Assembly: GCA_016202645.1 (NCBI GenBank)
Contig: JACQOF010000041.1
Location: 1-22,063 of the forward strand
Direction of reading: 5' to 3'
From: a bacterium
Lineage (GTDB): Bacteria; Lindowbacteria; 2-12-FULL-62-27
Length of the DNA: 22,063 nt
The notes beneath the pieces were generated by a model. The model did no database searches, had not been told where the DNA came from, and worked only from the letters and a program-made list of their open reading frames with translations. The first letter of the stretch is position 1, and every line of letters starts with the position of its first letter. Of this stretch, positions 1 through 6,007 are shown one piece after another. The position numbers and the translations under genes are program-made.

Positions 1-1071
1 GACCTGAAGCGCCGCCAGGAGGGCTACGGGCGCTCGCCGCGGCAGCAGCTCGAGCAGGACCGGGTGGAAGTCCTCGCCGGGCTGCGGCACGGACGGACGC
101 TCGGCACCCCGCTCGCGCTCGTCGTGCGCAACCTCGACCACCGAAACTGGGCGTGGGGGATGAGCCCGTGGTCGCCCGAGGGCGAGCCGCCGACAGGCTG
201 TGATCCGATCACGCTGGCGCGGCCGGGCCACGCCGACCTCGCCGGCGTTCAGAAATTCGGGCACACCGACATCCGCAACGTCATTGAGCGATCAAGCGCC
301 CGCGAGACCGCCGCGCGGACCGCCGCGGGCGCGCTCTGCAAGGAACTGCTCCGGCCGTTCGACATTTCATGGCTGTCGCATGTCACGAACCTCGGACCCG
401 TTGCCGCGCCGCGCCGCGAGTGGATCGAACCGGCCGCGCCACCGAAGTTTGTCCGGGCCGTCGAGGCGTCGCCCGTCCGGTGCGCATCGGCATCCGCCGG
501 CCGGAAAATGGTGGCCTCAATCGATGCGGCGAAAAAACACGGCGACACCCTGGGCGGAATCTACGAAGTCGTTTTTTTCAACCTGCCGCCTGGCATCGGC
601 AGCTGCATGCAATGGGACCGTAAACTCGACGCGCGGCTGGCCTTCGGGATCCTGTCCATCCACGCCCAGAAAGCGGTGGAGATCGGCGACGGCTTCGCGG
701 GCGCGCTTCTGCCGGGATCCAAAGTCCACGACGAGATTTTTTATTCGAAGACCCGCGGATTTTACCGCCGCACGAACCGCGCCGGCGGCATCGAAGGCGG
801 CATGACGAACGGCAGTCCCGTGGTCATCCGGGGCGCGATGAAGCCGATCTCGACGCTTCTTAAGCCCCTCCGGAGCGTCGATCTGAAAACCCGGCGCGCG
901 ACCATCAGCCGTTACGAGCGTTCGGACGTCTGCGCCCTACCCGCGGCCAGCGTGGTCGCCGAAGGCGTGACCGCTTTCGTTCTGGCCGGCGCCTTTCTCG
1001 AAAAGTTCGCCGGCGATTCTCTCGACGATATCCGGGCCGCTGTACAACACGTTCTCCGAAGGATACGGTAG
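1..1071 (+). CDS. aroC: Chorismate synthase (5'-truncated by window edge)
   Basis: Catalyses the last step of the shikimate pathway, EPSP to chorismate, using reduced FMN, in the cytoplasm. The frame is open from base 1 and reads DLKRRQEGYGRSPRQQLEQD before the first internal GTG/ATG, which matches the family N-terminal region, so the real start lies upstream of the window. Visible family motifs are RPGHADLAGVQKFGHTDIRN followed by ERSSARETAARTAAG, GDTLGGIYEV, RTNRAGGIEGGMTNG and RSDVCALPAASVVAE. 356 residues are present; the family is usually 350-400, so roughly 40 N-terminal residues are missing. It ends in TAG 4 bp before aroQ, another shikimate-pathway gene, which supports an operon. No frameshift or missing motif is seen in the visible part. 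Confidence 0.97.
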   Translation, partial: DLKRRQEGYGRSPRQQLEQDRVEVLAGLRHGRTLGTPLALVVRNLDHRNWAWGMSPWSPEGEPPTGCDPITLARPGHADLAGVQKFGHTDIRNVIERSSARETAARTAAGALCKELLRPFDISWLSHVTNLGPVAAPRREWIEPAAPPKFVRAVEASPVRCASASAGRKMVASIDAAKKHGDTLGGIYEVVFFNLPPGIGSCMQWDRKLDARLAFGILSIHAQKAVEIGDGFAGALLPGSKVHDEIFYSKTRGFYRRTNRAGGIEGGMTNGSPVVIRGAMKPISTLLKPLRSVDLKTRRATISRYERSDVCALPAASVVAEGVTAFVLAGAFLEKFAGDSLDDIRAAVQHVLRRIR

Positions 1072-1075
1072 CGCC

Positions 1076-1537
1076 ATGGCTGAATCCCCAAAACCGCGCG
1101 TCCTCGTCGTTCACGGGCCGAACCTTGACCGGCTCGGCTCCCGCGAAAAAGAAATCTACGGCGACATGTCCCTGGCGGACCTCAACGAGGAAATCCGCGC
1201 CGTCGCCGCCAAGCTGGGCCTCGACTGCGACATTTTCCAGAGCAACGCCGAGGGCGATCTGGTCTCGAAAATCAACTCGTCAGGGGACGCTTTCGATTTT
1301 CTCGTCATCAACCCCGGCGCCTACACCCACACGTCCCATGCCCTGCAGGACGCGATCCGCGCGTCCTCTCTGCCGGCCATCGAAGTCCACCTGTCAAACA
1401 TCGGCGCCCGCGAGCCATTCCGCCGCCACAGCGTGATTGCCCCCGCGTGTCTCGGATCGATCGCGGGCTTCGGCACTTTTTCCTATCTCATGGCCCTCGA
1501 GATGGCCCTGTCCCTTCTGGAAGTCCGGGAAGAATGA
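1076..1537 (+). CDS. aroQ: 3-dehydroquinate dehydratase, type II
   Basis: Dehydrates 3-dehydroquinate to 3-dehydroshikimate, step three of the shikimate pathway; type II enzymes are small dodecameric flavodoxin-like proteins. At 153 residues the length is normal. Visible motifs: GPNLDRLGSREKEIYG (residues 14-29) with the catalytic Tyr28 and Arg23, FQSNAEGDLV (54-63), NPGAYTHTSHALQDAI (79-94) with Asn79, and EVHLSNIGAREPFRRHSV (103-120) with His105. The usual second Asn of GPNLN is Asp18 here, a mild deviation. ATG 1076 is chosen because AAGGATACGG lies just upstream at good spacing. It follows aroC by 4 bp, and its TGA overlaps the next ATG (ATGA, 1534-1537), indicating translational coupling. 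Confidence 0.97.
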   Translation: MAESPKPRVLVVHGPNLDRLGSREKEIYGDMSLADLNEEIRAVAAKLGLDCDIFQSNAEGDLVSKINSSGDAFDFLVINPGAYTHTSHALQDAIRASSLPAIEVHLSNIGAREPFRRHSVIAPACLGSIAGFGTFSYLMALEMALSLLEVREE

Positions 1538-2598
1538 GTTCCGCCGTTTTTCGCAAGTCCAGCGAGGCCGCCCTCTTTTCCGACCCCACGAGCCTGCGCT
1601 ATCTCACCGGCGCGCGCTTCACCTCCGGCACGGCGCTCGTAAGTCCCACCCGGAAAATTCTCCTCGTGGACGGCCGGTACCTCTTCAAGGCGCGGCGTAT
1701 CCTCGGGAGAAAATGGCATGTCCTGAAAACCCCGCGGGACCAGTCCGCGGTCCCCGCGCAGATCAAGTCTCTCGGGATCCGGCGCCTCTACATCGACACC
1801 GAAATGATCACCGCCGCGCGGTACCGGTCGCTTCTTGAGTCGATGAACAACGGCATCCAGCTTTTCGAAGCCCGCGGCCTCGCCGACCGGATCCGCAGTG
1901 TCAAGCGCCCGGAGGAACTCGCCGCGATCCGTGAAGCGGTCCGGCGGACGGACGTGATCTGGGCGCGCCTCCACCTGCACCTGCGCATCGGCATGACGGA
2001 ACGGGACATTCTCAATTACATCAAGCAGGAAGCGCACCGGCTCGGCGCGGAAGAGATGTCCTTCGAGCCGATCGTCGCCAGCGGCCCCGAGACAGCCGAG
2101 CCGCACGCGGAAGCCTCGGACAAAAAAATACGCGGGGACGAGCCGTTGATGGTGGACATGGGCATTCGCCTGGGCGGTTACTGCTCGGATTTCACGCGAA
2201 CGGTTTTTCTCCTCCGGCGGCGACGCCGCCCGCCCGCATGGTTTACGGCCTTCTGGCGCGAAGTCCTCGCCATCCAGAACCTCGCCTACGGGCTTCTTTC
2301 CCGAGGGGAGCGCGAGCCGAAGGTCATCGCGCGCAAGATTGCCATCCGGATCCGCCGCAAGCGGCTCGGACGCTATTATCTTCACGGCCTCGGCCACGGC
2401 GTCGGCCTCAACATTCACGAGGAGCCTTACATGACCGAAAAAGGACCCCGGCTGAAAAACGGCATGGTCTTCACCGTCGAGCCCGGCCTTTACCGGGCCG
2501 GCCGCGGGGGCGTCCGGATCGAGGACATGGCCTGCATCAACCGGGACCGTCTGGAGATCCTGACCCAAAGTCCCAAAGAACTCATCTGGAGGATTTGA
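1534..2598 (+). CDS. M24B metallopeptidase, Xaa-Pro aminopeptidase/dipeptidase (YqhT-like)
   Basis: Cytoplasmic 'pita-bread' peptidase predicted to cleave X-Pro bonds with two metal ions. 354 residues: a creatinase-like N-terminal domain (about 1-130) and a catalytic domain (about 130-350). All five metal ligands are visible: Asp208 (VDMG), Asp219 (SDFTRT), His288 (HGLGHGVGL), Glu316 (TVEPGLY) and Glu330 (VRIEDM). The substrate-side His of the usual SGPxxxxPHGxxSD stretch is kept, although the following Gly is Ala. The frame is open further upstream (from 1447), but ATG 1534 is preferred because it overlaps the aroQ stop as ATGA and gives the family length. It lies 1 bp before efp; a peptidase of this family beside efp is common in bacteria. 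Whether it is an aminopeptidase or a dipeptidase cannot be decided from sequence alone, so no symbol is given. Confidence 0.93.
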   Translation: MSSAVFRKSSEAALFSDPTSLRYLTGARFTSGTALVSPTRKILLVDGRYLFKARRILGRKWHVLKTPRDQSAVPAQIKSLGIRRLYIDTEMITAARYRSLLESMNNGIQLFEARGLADRIRSVKRPEELAAIREAVRRTDVIWARLHLHLRIGMTERDILNYIKQEAHRLGAEEMSFEPIVASGPETAEPHAEASDKKIRGDEPLMVDMGIRLGGYCSDFTRTVFLLRRRRRPPAWFTAFWREVLAIQNLAYGLLSRGEREPKVIARKIAIRIRRKRLGRYYLHGLGHGVGLNIHEEPYMTEKGPRLKNGMVFTVEPGLYRAGRGGVRIEDMACINRDRLEILTQSPKELIWRI

Positions 2599-2599
2599 C

Positions 2600-3163
2600 A
2601 TGGCACTGATCGGACCGAACGAATTCAAGAACGGCATCACGATCCAGGTCGAGCACCGGCTCTGCACGATCCTGGAATTCCAGCACGTCAAAATGCAGAT
2701 GCGCGCGCCGACCATCAAAACGCGCCTGCGCGACATCCGGACCGGCCAGGTCCTTGAAATGAATTTTCGTCAGGGCGACAAGTTCGAGCAGGCCTACATG
2801 GAAACCCGCAAAATGCAGTTCATGTACGCCGACGGCGACGTTCTCGTGTTTCTCGATCTCAAGGACTACGACGAGAGACGCATCTCGAAAGCCATCGCCG
2901 GAGACACGGTCCGGTTTATCCCCGAGAACGCCGAAGTCCCCGTCAATTTCCTCGAAGGCGAGCCGATGAGCGTCGATCTTCCCCTGGCCATGACCCTGGC
3001 CGTTCGCGACACGGAGGCGGGCATCAAGGGCGACCGGGTGAGCGGCGCGACCAAGAAGGCGACGCTTGAAACAGGCCACGAAGTCCAGGTCCCGCTGTTC
3101 ATCAACGCCGGCGACCGTCTTCGCATTGATACGCGCAGCGGCGCGTATATAGGGAAAGAATGA
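2600..3163 (+). CDS. efp: Translation elongation factor P with atypical loop
   Basis: EF-P binds between the P and E sites and relieves ribosome stalling at polyproline. 187 residues, normal length, with the three-domain layout: KOW-like N-terminal domain, OB domain 2, and OB domain 3 ending in the signature VPLFINAGDRLRIDTRSG then AYIGKE. Ungapped alignment to E. coli EF-P (recalled) places the tip of the domain I loop at residues 31-35. The usual KPGKG is KMQMR here, so position 34, the modified Lys (EpmA) or Arg (EarP family) in studied species, is Met34 (codon 2699-2701). Everything else looks like a working EF-P. ATG 2600 is supported by GGAGG at 2588-2592. The stop overlaps the accB start as ATGA. 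It may belong to a minority EF-P subfamily that works unmodified. Confidence 0.93.
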   Translation: MALIGPNEFKNGITIQVEHRLCTILEFQHVKMQMRAPTIKTRLRDIRTGQVLEMNFRQGDKFEQAYMETRKMQFMYADGDVLVFLDLKDYDERRISKAIAGDTVRFIPENAEVPVNFLEGEPMSVDLPLAMTLAVRDTEAGIKGDRVSGATKKATLETGHEVQVPLFINAGDRLRIDTRSGAYIGKE

Positions 3164-3597
3164 TCCGGCTCGACCGGTTCCAGGAGTTACTCTCCACCGC
3201 CCTTGCCATTCTCGGCGACAACGCCGGGCGGGTCGAACTTTCCGACGGACGGCGGCGCGTGCGGGTGGGGCGGCTGCTTGGCCAGGTTGAAACCGACACC
3301 GCCGCGCCTGTGTCGCACGAGTCCGTGGACCTTTCGGCCGGCGACGCGGTCGAGGCTCTGCTGGTCCGGGTGCCGGGCGTCGGCGCCGTCAGTTTCCGGG
3401 ACAACCGGACGGGCCGGCCCCTCGTCGAGGTCGGCCAGCGCATCCGGGCCGGCCAGACTCTCGCCTTCATCACCGCCATGGACGTCACCACCAAAGTCAC
3501 CGCGCCGCGGGACGGCGTAGTCGAGGAGGTCTTCGTCGAGGACGGTGACGGCGTCGAATACAACGCTCCCCTGCTCAAACTGATTCCGATCTCCTGA
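3160..3597 (+). CDS. accB: BCCP-like protein lacking the biotinylation lysine
   Basis: By position (immediately before accC) and fold this is the biotin carboxyl carrier protein of acetyl-CoA carboxylase. 145 residues (E. coli about 156). A short N-terminal BCCP-type region (about 1-40) and a linker (about 41-65) lead to a biotinyl/lipoyl-like domain (about 66-143). That domain aligns without gaps to the E. coli domain over GQTLAFI...EDGDGVEYNAPLL. The motif that should read EAMKM is TAMDV (residues 105-109), so the biotin-accepting Lys is Asp108, codon GAC 3481-3483. The nearest Lys is 112, at the wrong place in the hairpin. RSPMVG is also degraded to RVPGVG. It is therefore unlikely to be biotinylated in the usual way. 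It may be a structural paralogue, a repurposed protein or one undergoing decay, although the frame is intact. The start overlaps the efp stop; accC follows with no gap. Confidence 0.85.
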   Translation: MIRLDRFQELLSTALAILGDNAGRVELSDGRRRVRVGRLLGQVETDTAAPVSHESVDLSAGDAVEALLVRVPGVGAVSFRDNRTGRPLVEVGQRIRAGQTLAFITAMDVTTKVTAPRDGVVEEVFVEDGDGVEYNAPLLKLIPIS

Positions 3598-4944
3598 ATG
3601 TTCAAAAAAATCCTGATCGCCAACCGCGGCGAAGTCGCGCTCCGGGTGATCCGCGCCTGCCAGGAAATGGGCATAGCGACCGTCGCCGTCCATTCGACCG
3701 CCGATGCCGACACCGTCCCCGTCACCGTCGCGGACGAGAGTATTTGCATCGGGCCCGCGCCCGTGACGAAAAGTTATCTGAACATGCACGCCATTCTGAC
3801 CGCCGCGAAGATGACCGGCGCGGAAGCGGTACACCCTGGGTATGGATTTCTCTCGGAGAATGAGACCTTCGCACGGCTCGTCCAGAAATCCGGCCTCGTG
3901 TTCATCGGCCCCTCGCCCGATCACCTGGCGAAAATGGGCCAGAAAGCCGAGGCCCGCAAAACCATGCAGGCGGCCGGCATGCCGATTCTGCCGGGAAGCG
4001 CCGACGTCCTGCCGGACGCCGCCGCCGCAAAAAGTATTGCGGCCGAGATCGGCTATCCGGTTTTGCTCAAGGCCGCCTTCGGGGGCGGCGGCCGGGGCAT
4101 GCGCGTGGTCCGCGCCGAATCGGAATTGGAGCCCGCGTTTTTGCAGGCCGGTTCCGAGGCGCAGATCGCCTTCGGGGACGGCAGCATGTACCTTGAAAAA
4201 TTTATTGAAAAACCCCATCACATCGAAATCCAGATTCTGGGAGACCGGCAGGGCAGCGTGGTGCATCTGGGCGAGCGGGAATGTTCAATCCAGCGCCGCC
4301 ACCAGAAGTTGATCGAGGAGTCGCCTTCGCCGTTTCTCAATTCCGACCAGCGCGCGAAGATGACCGAAATGGCGAGGCAGGCCGTCGCCCGGATCGGCTA
4401 CGAGGGCGCCGGCACCATCGAACTCATCGTCGATGAAAGCGGCCGGTTTTATTTCATGGAAATGAACACCCGACTTCAAGTCGAGCATCCCGTGTCCGAG
4501 GAGATCACGGGGATCGACATCGTCAAAGAGCAGATCCGGATCGCGGCCGGCCAGGCCCTGCGCTGGCGCCAATCCGACGTGACCTTCCGCGGACATTCCA
4601 TCGAGTGCCGGATCCTCGCGGAGGACGCCTCCCATGATTTCCGCCCCTCCACCGGCGTCATCGAAAACCTGCATTTTGGTCTTGGCCCCGGCATCCGGAT
4701 CGAAACCCACATCTACTCCGGCTATCAAATCCCCGCGACGTACGATTCGCTTCTCGCCAAAATGGTTTCGTGGGGACTCACGCGCCACGAAGCGATCGTT
4801 CGCATGCGCCGGGCGATCCGCGAAACCGTCATCGAAGGCGTCCCGACAACCCTGGACTGGCACACGCGGGTTTTGGACGAGGAGGATTTCGTGCGGGGCC
4901 GCTACACGACCCACTACGTTCAGGAGCACCGCTTTTCGGGCTGA
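3598..4944 (+). CDS. accC: Acetyl-CoA carboxylase, biotin carboxylase subunit
   Basis: ATP-dependent carboxylation of biotin on BCCP, the first half-reaction of acetyl-CoA carboxylase. 448 residues, against 449 in E. coli. Domains in order: N-terminal carbamoyl-phosphate-synthase-like domain (IANRGEVALRVIRAC, HPGYGFLSEN), ATP-grasp with the glycine-rich loop GGGGRGMRVV, and C-terminal biotin carboxylase domain. Key residues sit at nearly the E. coli numbers: Lys116, Lys158, Glu288, Arg292 (MEMNTRLQVEHP) and Arg338 (IECRIL); LEKFIEKPHHIEIQ and RRHQKLIEE are also present. Nothing suggests loss of function, which makes the missing biotin site in the adjacent BCCP-like protein more striking. ATG 3598 abuts the accB stop with no clear Shine-Dalgarno, so translational coupling is likely. 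accA and accD are not in the window. Confidence 0.97.
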   Translation: MFKKILIANRGEVALRVIRACQEMGIATVAVHSTADADTVPVTVADESICIGPAPVTKSYLNMHAILTAAKMTGAEAVHPGYGFLSENETFARLVQKSGLVFIGPSPDHLAKMGQKAEARKTMQAAGMPILPGSADVLPDAAAAKSIAAEIGYPVLLKAAFGGGGRGMRVVRAESELEPAFLQAGSEAQIAFGDGSMYLEKFIEKPHHIEIQILGDRQGSVVHLGERECSIQRRHQKLIEESPSPFLNSDQRAKMTEMARQAVARIGYEGAGTIELIVDESGRFYFMEMNTRLQVEHPVSEEITGIDIVKEQIRIAAGQALRWRQSDVTFRGHSIECRILAEDASHDFRPSTGVIENLHFGLGPGIRIETHIYSGYQIPATYDSLLAKMVSWGLTRHEAIVRMRRAIRETVIEGVPTTLDWHTRVLDEEDFVRGRYTTHYVQEHRFSG

Positions 4945-5542
4945 AAATCCCTTGACAATCCCCCCAACAGTGGGCAGACTCTAACCGTTACATATCGGCT
5001 CCAACTGCGGGCGTTTGACGGGGTAGCGGCCGGCAAGTTGGACTCATGGATTCGTACCAGAACGCGGACGGGCCGATCTTAATCTGCAAAGAAATGCTCC
5101 CGACTCGACTCGCAAAACACGCGTGGCCGAGAGGATTAGGTCTCTGTTCACGTCCCCAACCTGTGACGCCGAACACCGGAACTTTGAGAAACCTTCACAC
5201 TTTTTTTCAATTTCATCACATACTATTGGACTATATACACCATCGGTCTTCATATAGTATTTATTCGTTATTCTTTTCTCCTCTTTCTCCCGTTTTTCCG
5301 ATCGTGAGAGACTGGGGAGTCTGAAAATGCGCCTCTGGAATTATTGGGTTGTATCTTTCCCTATATATCTACATAAGTATTTACTCTCAGAACCCATGAC
5401 AAACCATACACCATGCTGTGGGGTATTGTGGGGATTGCTGTGCGCTGTGATTAAGGGGAGGATTCGGTTAGTATTCGATGAATTCCTCTGGGTAGTGGGT
5501 GAGATCAAGCTTTTCTTCGTCGGGCTTGTATCCGTTCCCTTT

Positions 5543-5560
5543 AACGTGAACGTAAACGTG
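5543..5560 (+). repeat. Three tandem AACGTG-type hexamers
   Basis: Reads AACGTG, AACGTA, AACGTG head to tail, about 65 bp upstream of the predicted -35 element at 5624. It could be an operator, or chance in a low-complexity stretch. No regulator is identified. Confidence 0.4.
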
Positions 5561-5591
5561 CCCACGGCGTGCCGCCTGCCCGATCCGCCGG

Positions 5592-5606
5592 ATGTTACAA
5601 TGTTAC
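5592..5606 (+). repeat. Direct repeat ATGTTAC x2, 8-bp spacing
   Basis: Two ATGTTAC copies (5592-5598 and 5600-5606), separated by one base, lie 17 bp upstream of the predicted -35 box. The position suits an activator site, but the repeat is short and its role is unproven. Confidence 0.35.
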
Positions 5607-5623
5607 GGAATGACCCCTTTTCC

Positions 5624-5652
5624 TTGACGTCATGAGCCAATACAGATACGGT
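5624..5652 (+). promoter_or_regulatory. Predicted sigma70-type promoter for the 106-aa gene
   Basis: TTGACG (5624-5629), a 17-bp spacer, then TACGGT (5647-5652). The -35 matches 5 of 6 consensus bases; the -10 matches at its first two and last positions. The predicted transcript start near 5659 leaves a short leader containing the strong Shine-Dalgarno at 5672-5682. It would drive the small gene and, by read-through, the giant gene. Confidence 0.45.
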
Positions 5653-5671
5653 CGGCGAGAATCAATTGAGA

Positions 5672-5682
5672 AAGGGGGTGAT
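5672..5682 (+). promoter_or_regulatory. Near-perfect Shine-Dalgarno that sets the start at 5687
   Basis: AAGGGGGTGAT differs by one base from the full anti-16S complement AAGGAGGTGAT and ends 4 bases before ATG 5687. This selects ATG 5687 over the in-frame TTG at 5666, which lies upstream of it. It implies strong translation of the small gene. Confidence 0.75.
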
Positions 5683-5686
5683 TCTA

Positions 5687-6007
5687 ATGGCAGTTGCTCC
5701 GGAAATGATGATCGCGAAACCGCATGGCAATCCGGCCACGTTGCAGGGCAACACGCCCACGAAGTTCGTGGCTGTGATGACTTCGGCCCCGGCGGATGCC
5801 GACTCGATGGCGTACGTCGTGACGGACGTCAACGGCACGGTACTTACGGGCGCACAAAATCCGATGGGTGCGGCCGCGCAACGAGGGAACAGCGTGGAGG
5901 CCGCGTTCGATGCGCCCAACAAAAACATCAACTATATTGTGATCGCGTCGGGCAAATCATCGGGCGTCAAGTACGAGACCTCGACCAACGTGGAGGTTCG
6001 AGTCTAG
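5687..6007 (+). CDS. Small conserved-looking protein of unknown function (106 aa, probably all-beta)
   Basis: I do not recognise the family. The protein begins MAVAPEMMIAKPHGN and shows alternating beta-strand-like segments (KFVAVM, SMAYVVTDVNGTVL, NINYIVIAS, KYETSTNVEVRV), suggesting a small Ig- or FN3-like sandwich. It has no signal peptide, membrane segment or Cys. Its codon use is GC-rich like the flanking genes, unlike the AT-rich stretch upstream. Expression signals are strong: a promoter at 5624-5652, a near-perfect Shine-Dalgarno and an intrinsic terminator starting 7 bases after the stop. These make a tight single-gene unit in front of the giant surface protein. Its TAG (6005-6007) overlaps the extreme 5' end of the giant frame by one base. 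Co-expression with the giant gene is inferred from position only. Confidence 0.75.
   Translation: MAVAPEMMIAKPHGNPATLQGNTPTKFVAVMTSAPADADSMAYVVTDVNGTVLTGAQNPMGAAAQRGNSVEAAFDAPNKNINYIVIASGKSSGVKYETSTNVEVRV
5992..5996 (+). promoter_or_regulatory. Candidate Shine-Dalgarno GGAGG for the giant gene
   Basis: GGAGG lies within the last codons of the small gene, 10 bases before GTT 6007, the first codon after the small gene's stop in the signal-peptide frame. No ATG, GTG or TTG stands at proper distance in that frame. It is the only good ribosome-binding site near the start of the giant frame. Confidence 0.4.

Larger units (their letters stand above)
4945..5686. other. Intergenic region without a supported gene
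   Basis: This 742-base gap separates the operon from the accessory locus. I see no tRNA, rRNA or known riboswitch. From about 5185 to 5540 the sequence is visibly richer in A/T than either side, with pyrimidine runs at 5201-5207 and 5270-5297. Small structures include an inverted repeat TCCAACT/AGTTGGA (5000-5006, 5036-5042), a GGGG-loop hairpin AGACT/AGTCT (5309-5322) and an imperfect hairpin near 5409-5430; none is followed by a T-run. Open frames 5046-5324 and 5327-5635 (+) have atypical codon use and no recognisable protein features. A start-less minus-strand frame at 5468-5602 could be a gene remnant. No convincing terminator follows accC. The 3' end holds the promoter and Shine-Dalgarno of the next gene. 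Confidence 0.7.

Noticed and set aside
1483-2736. 417-codon minus-strand frame, and 3187-4266 minus
   Set aside because: Lie antisense to clearly identified operon genes; shadows.
4952-4957. TTGACA just after accC
   Set aside because: Perfect -35 hexamer, but no acceptable -10 at 16-19 bp spacing.
5120-5175. tRNA-like stretch GTGGCCGAGAGGATTAGG
   Set aside because: Resembles a Ser/Leu D-arm, but no matching acceptor, anticodon or T-arm follows.
5046-5324. 92-codon + strand frame
   Set aside because: No Shine-Dalgarno, no domain, and composition changes midway; most likely chance.
5632-5634. ATG in the giant frame upstream of the small gene
   Set aside because: Would force the well-supported 106-aa gene to be an overlap and adds an Arg/Gly-rich sequence of shadow type.
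5327-5635. 102-codon + strand frame with GGGGAG 7 bases before its ATG
   Set aside because: Protein is low in charged residues, shows no recognisable domain, and lies in the AT-rich island with codon use unlike its neighbours. Not excluded, but not supportable.
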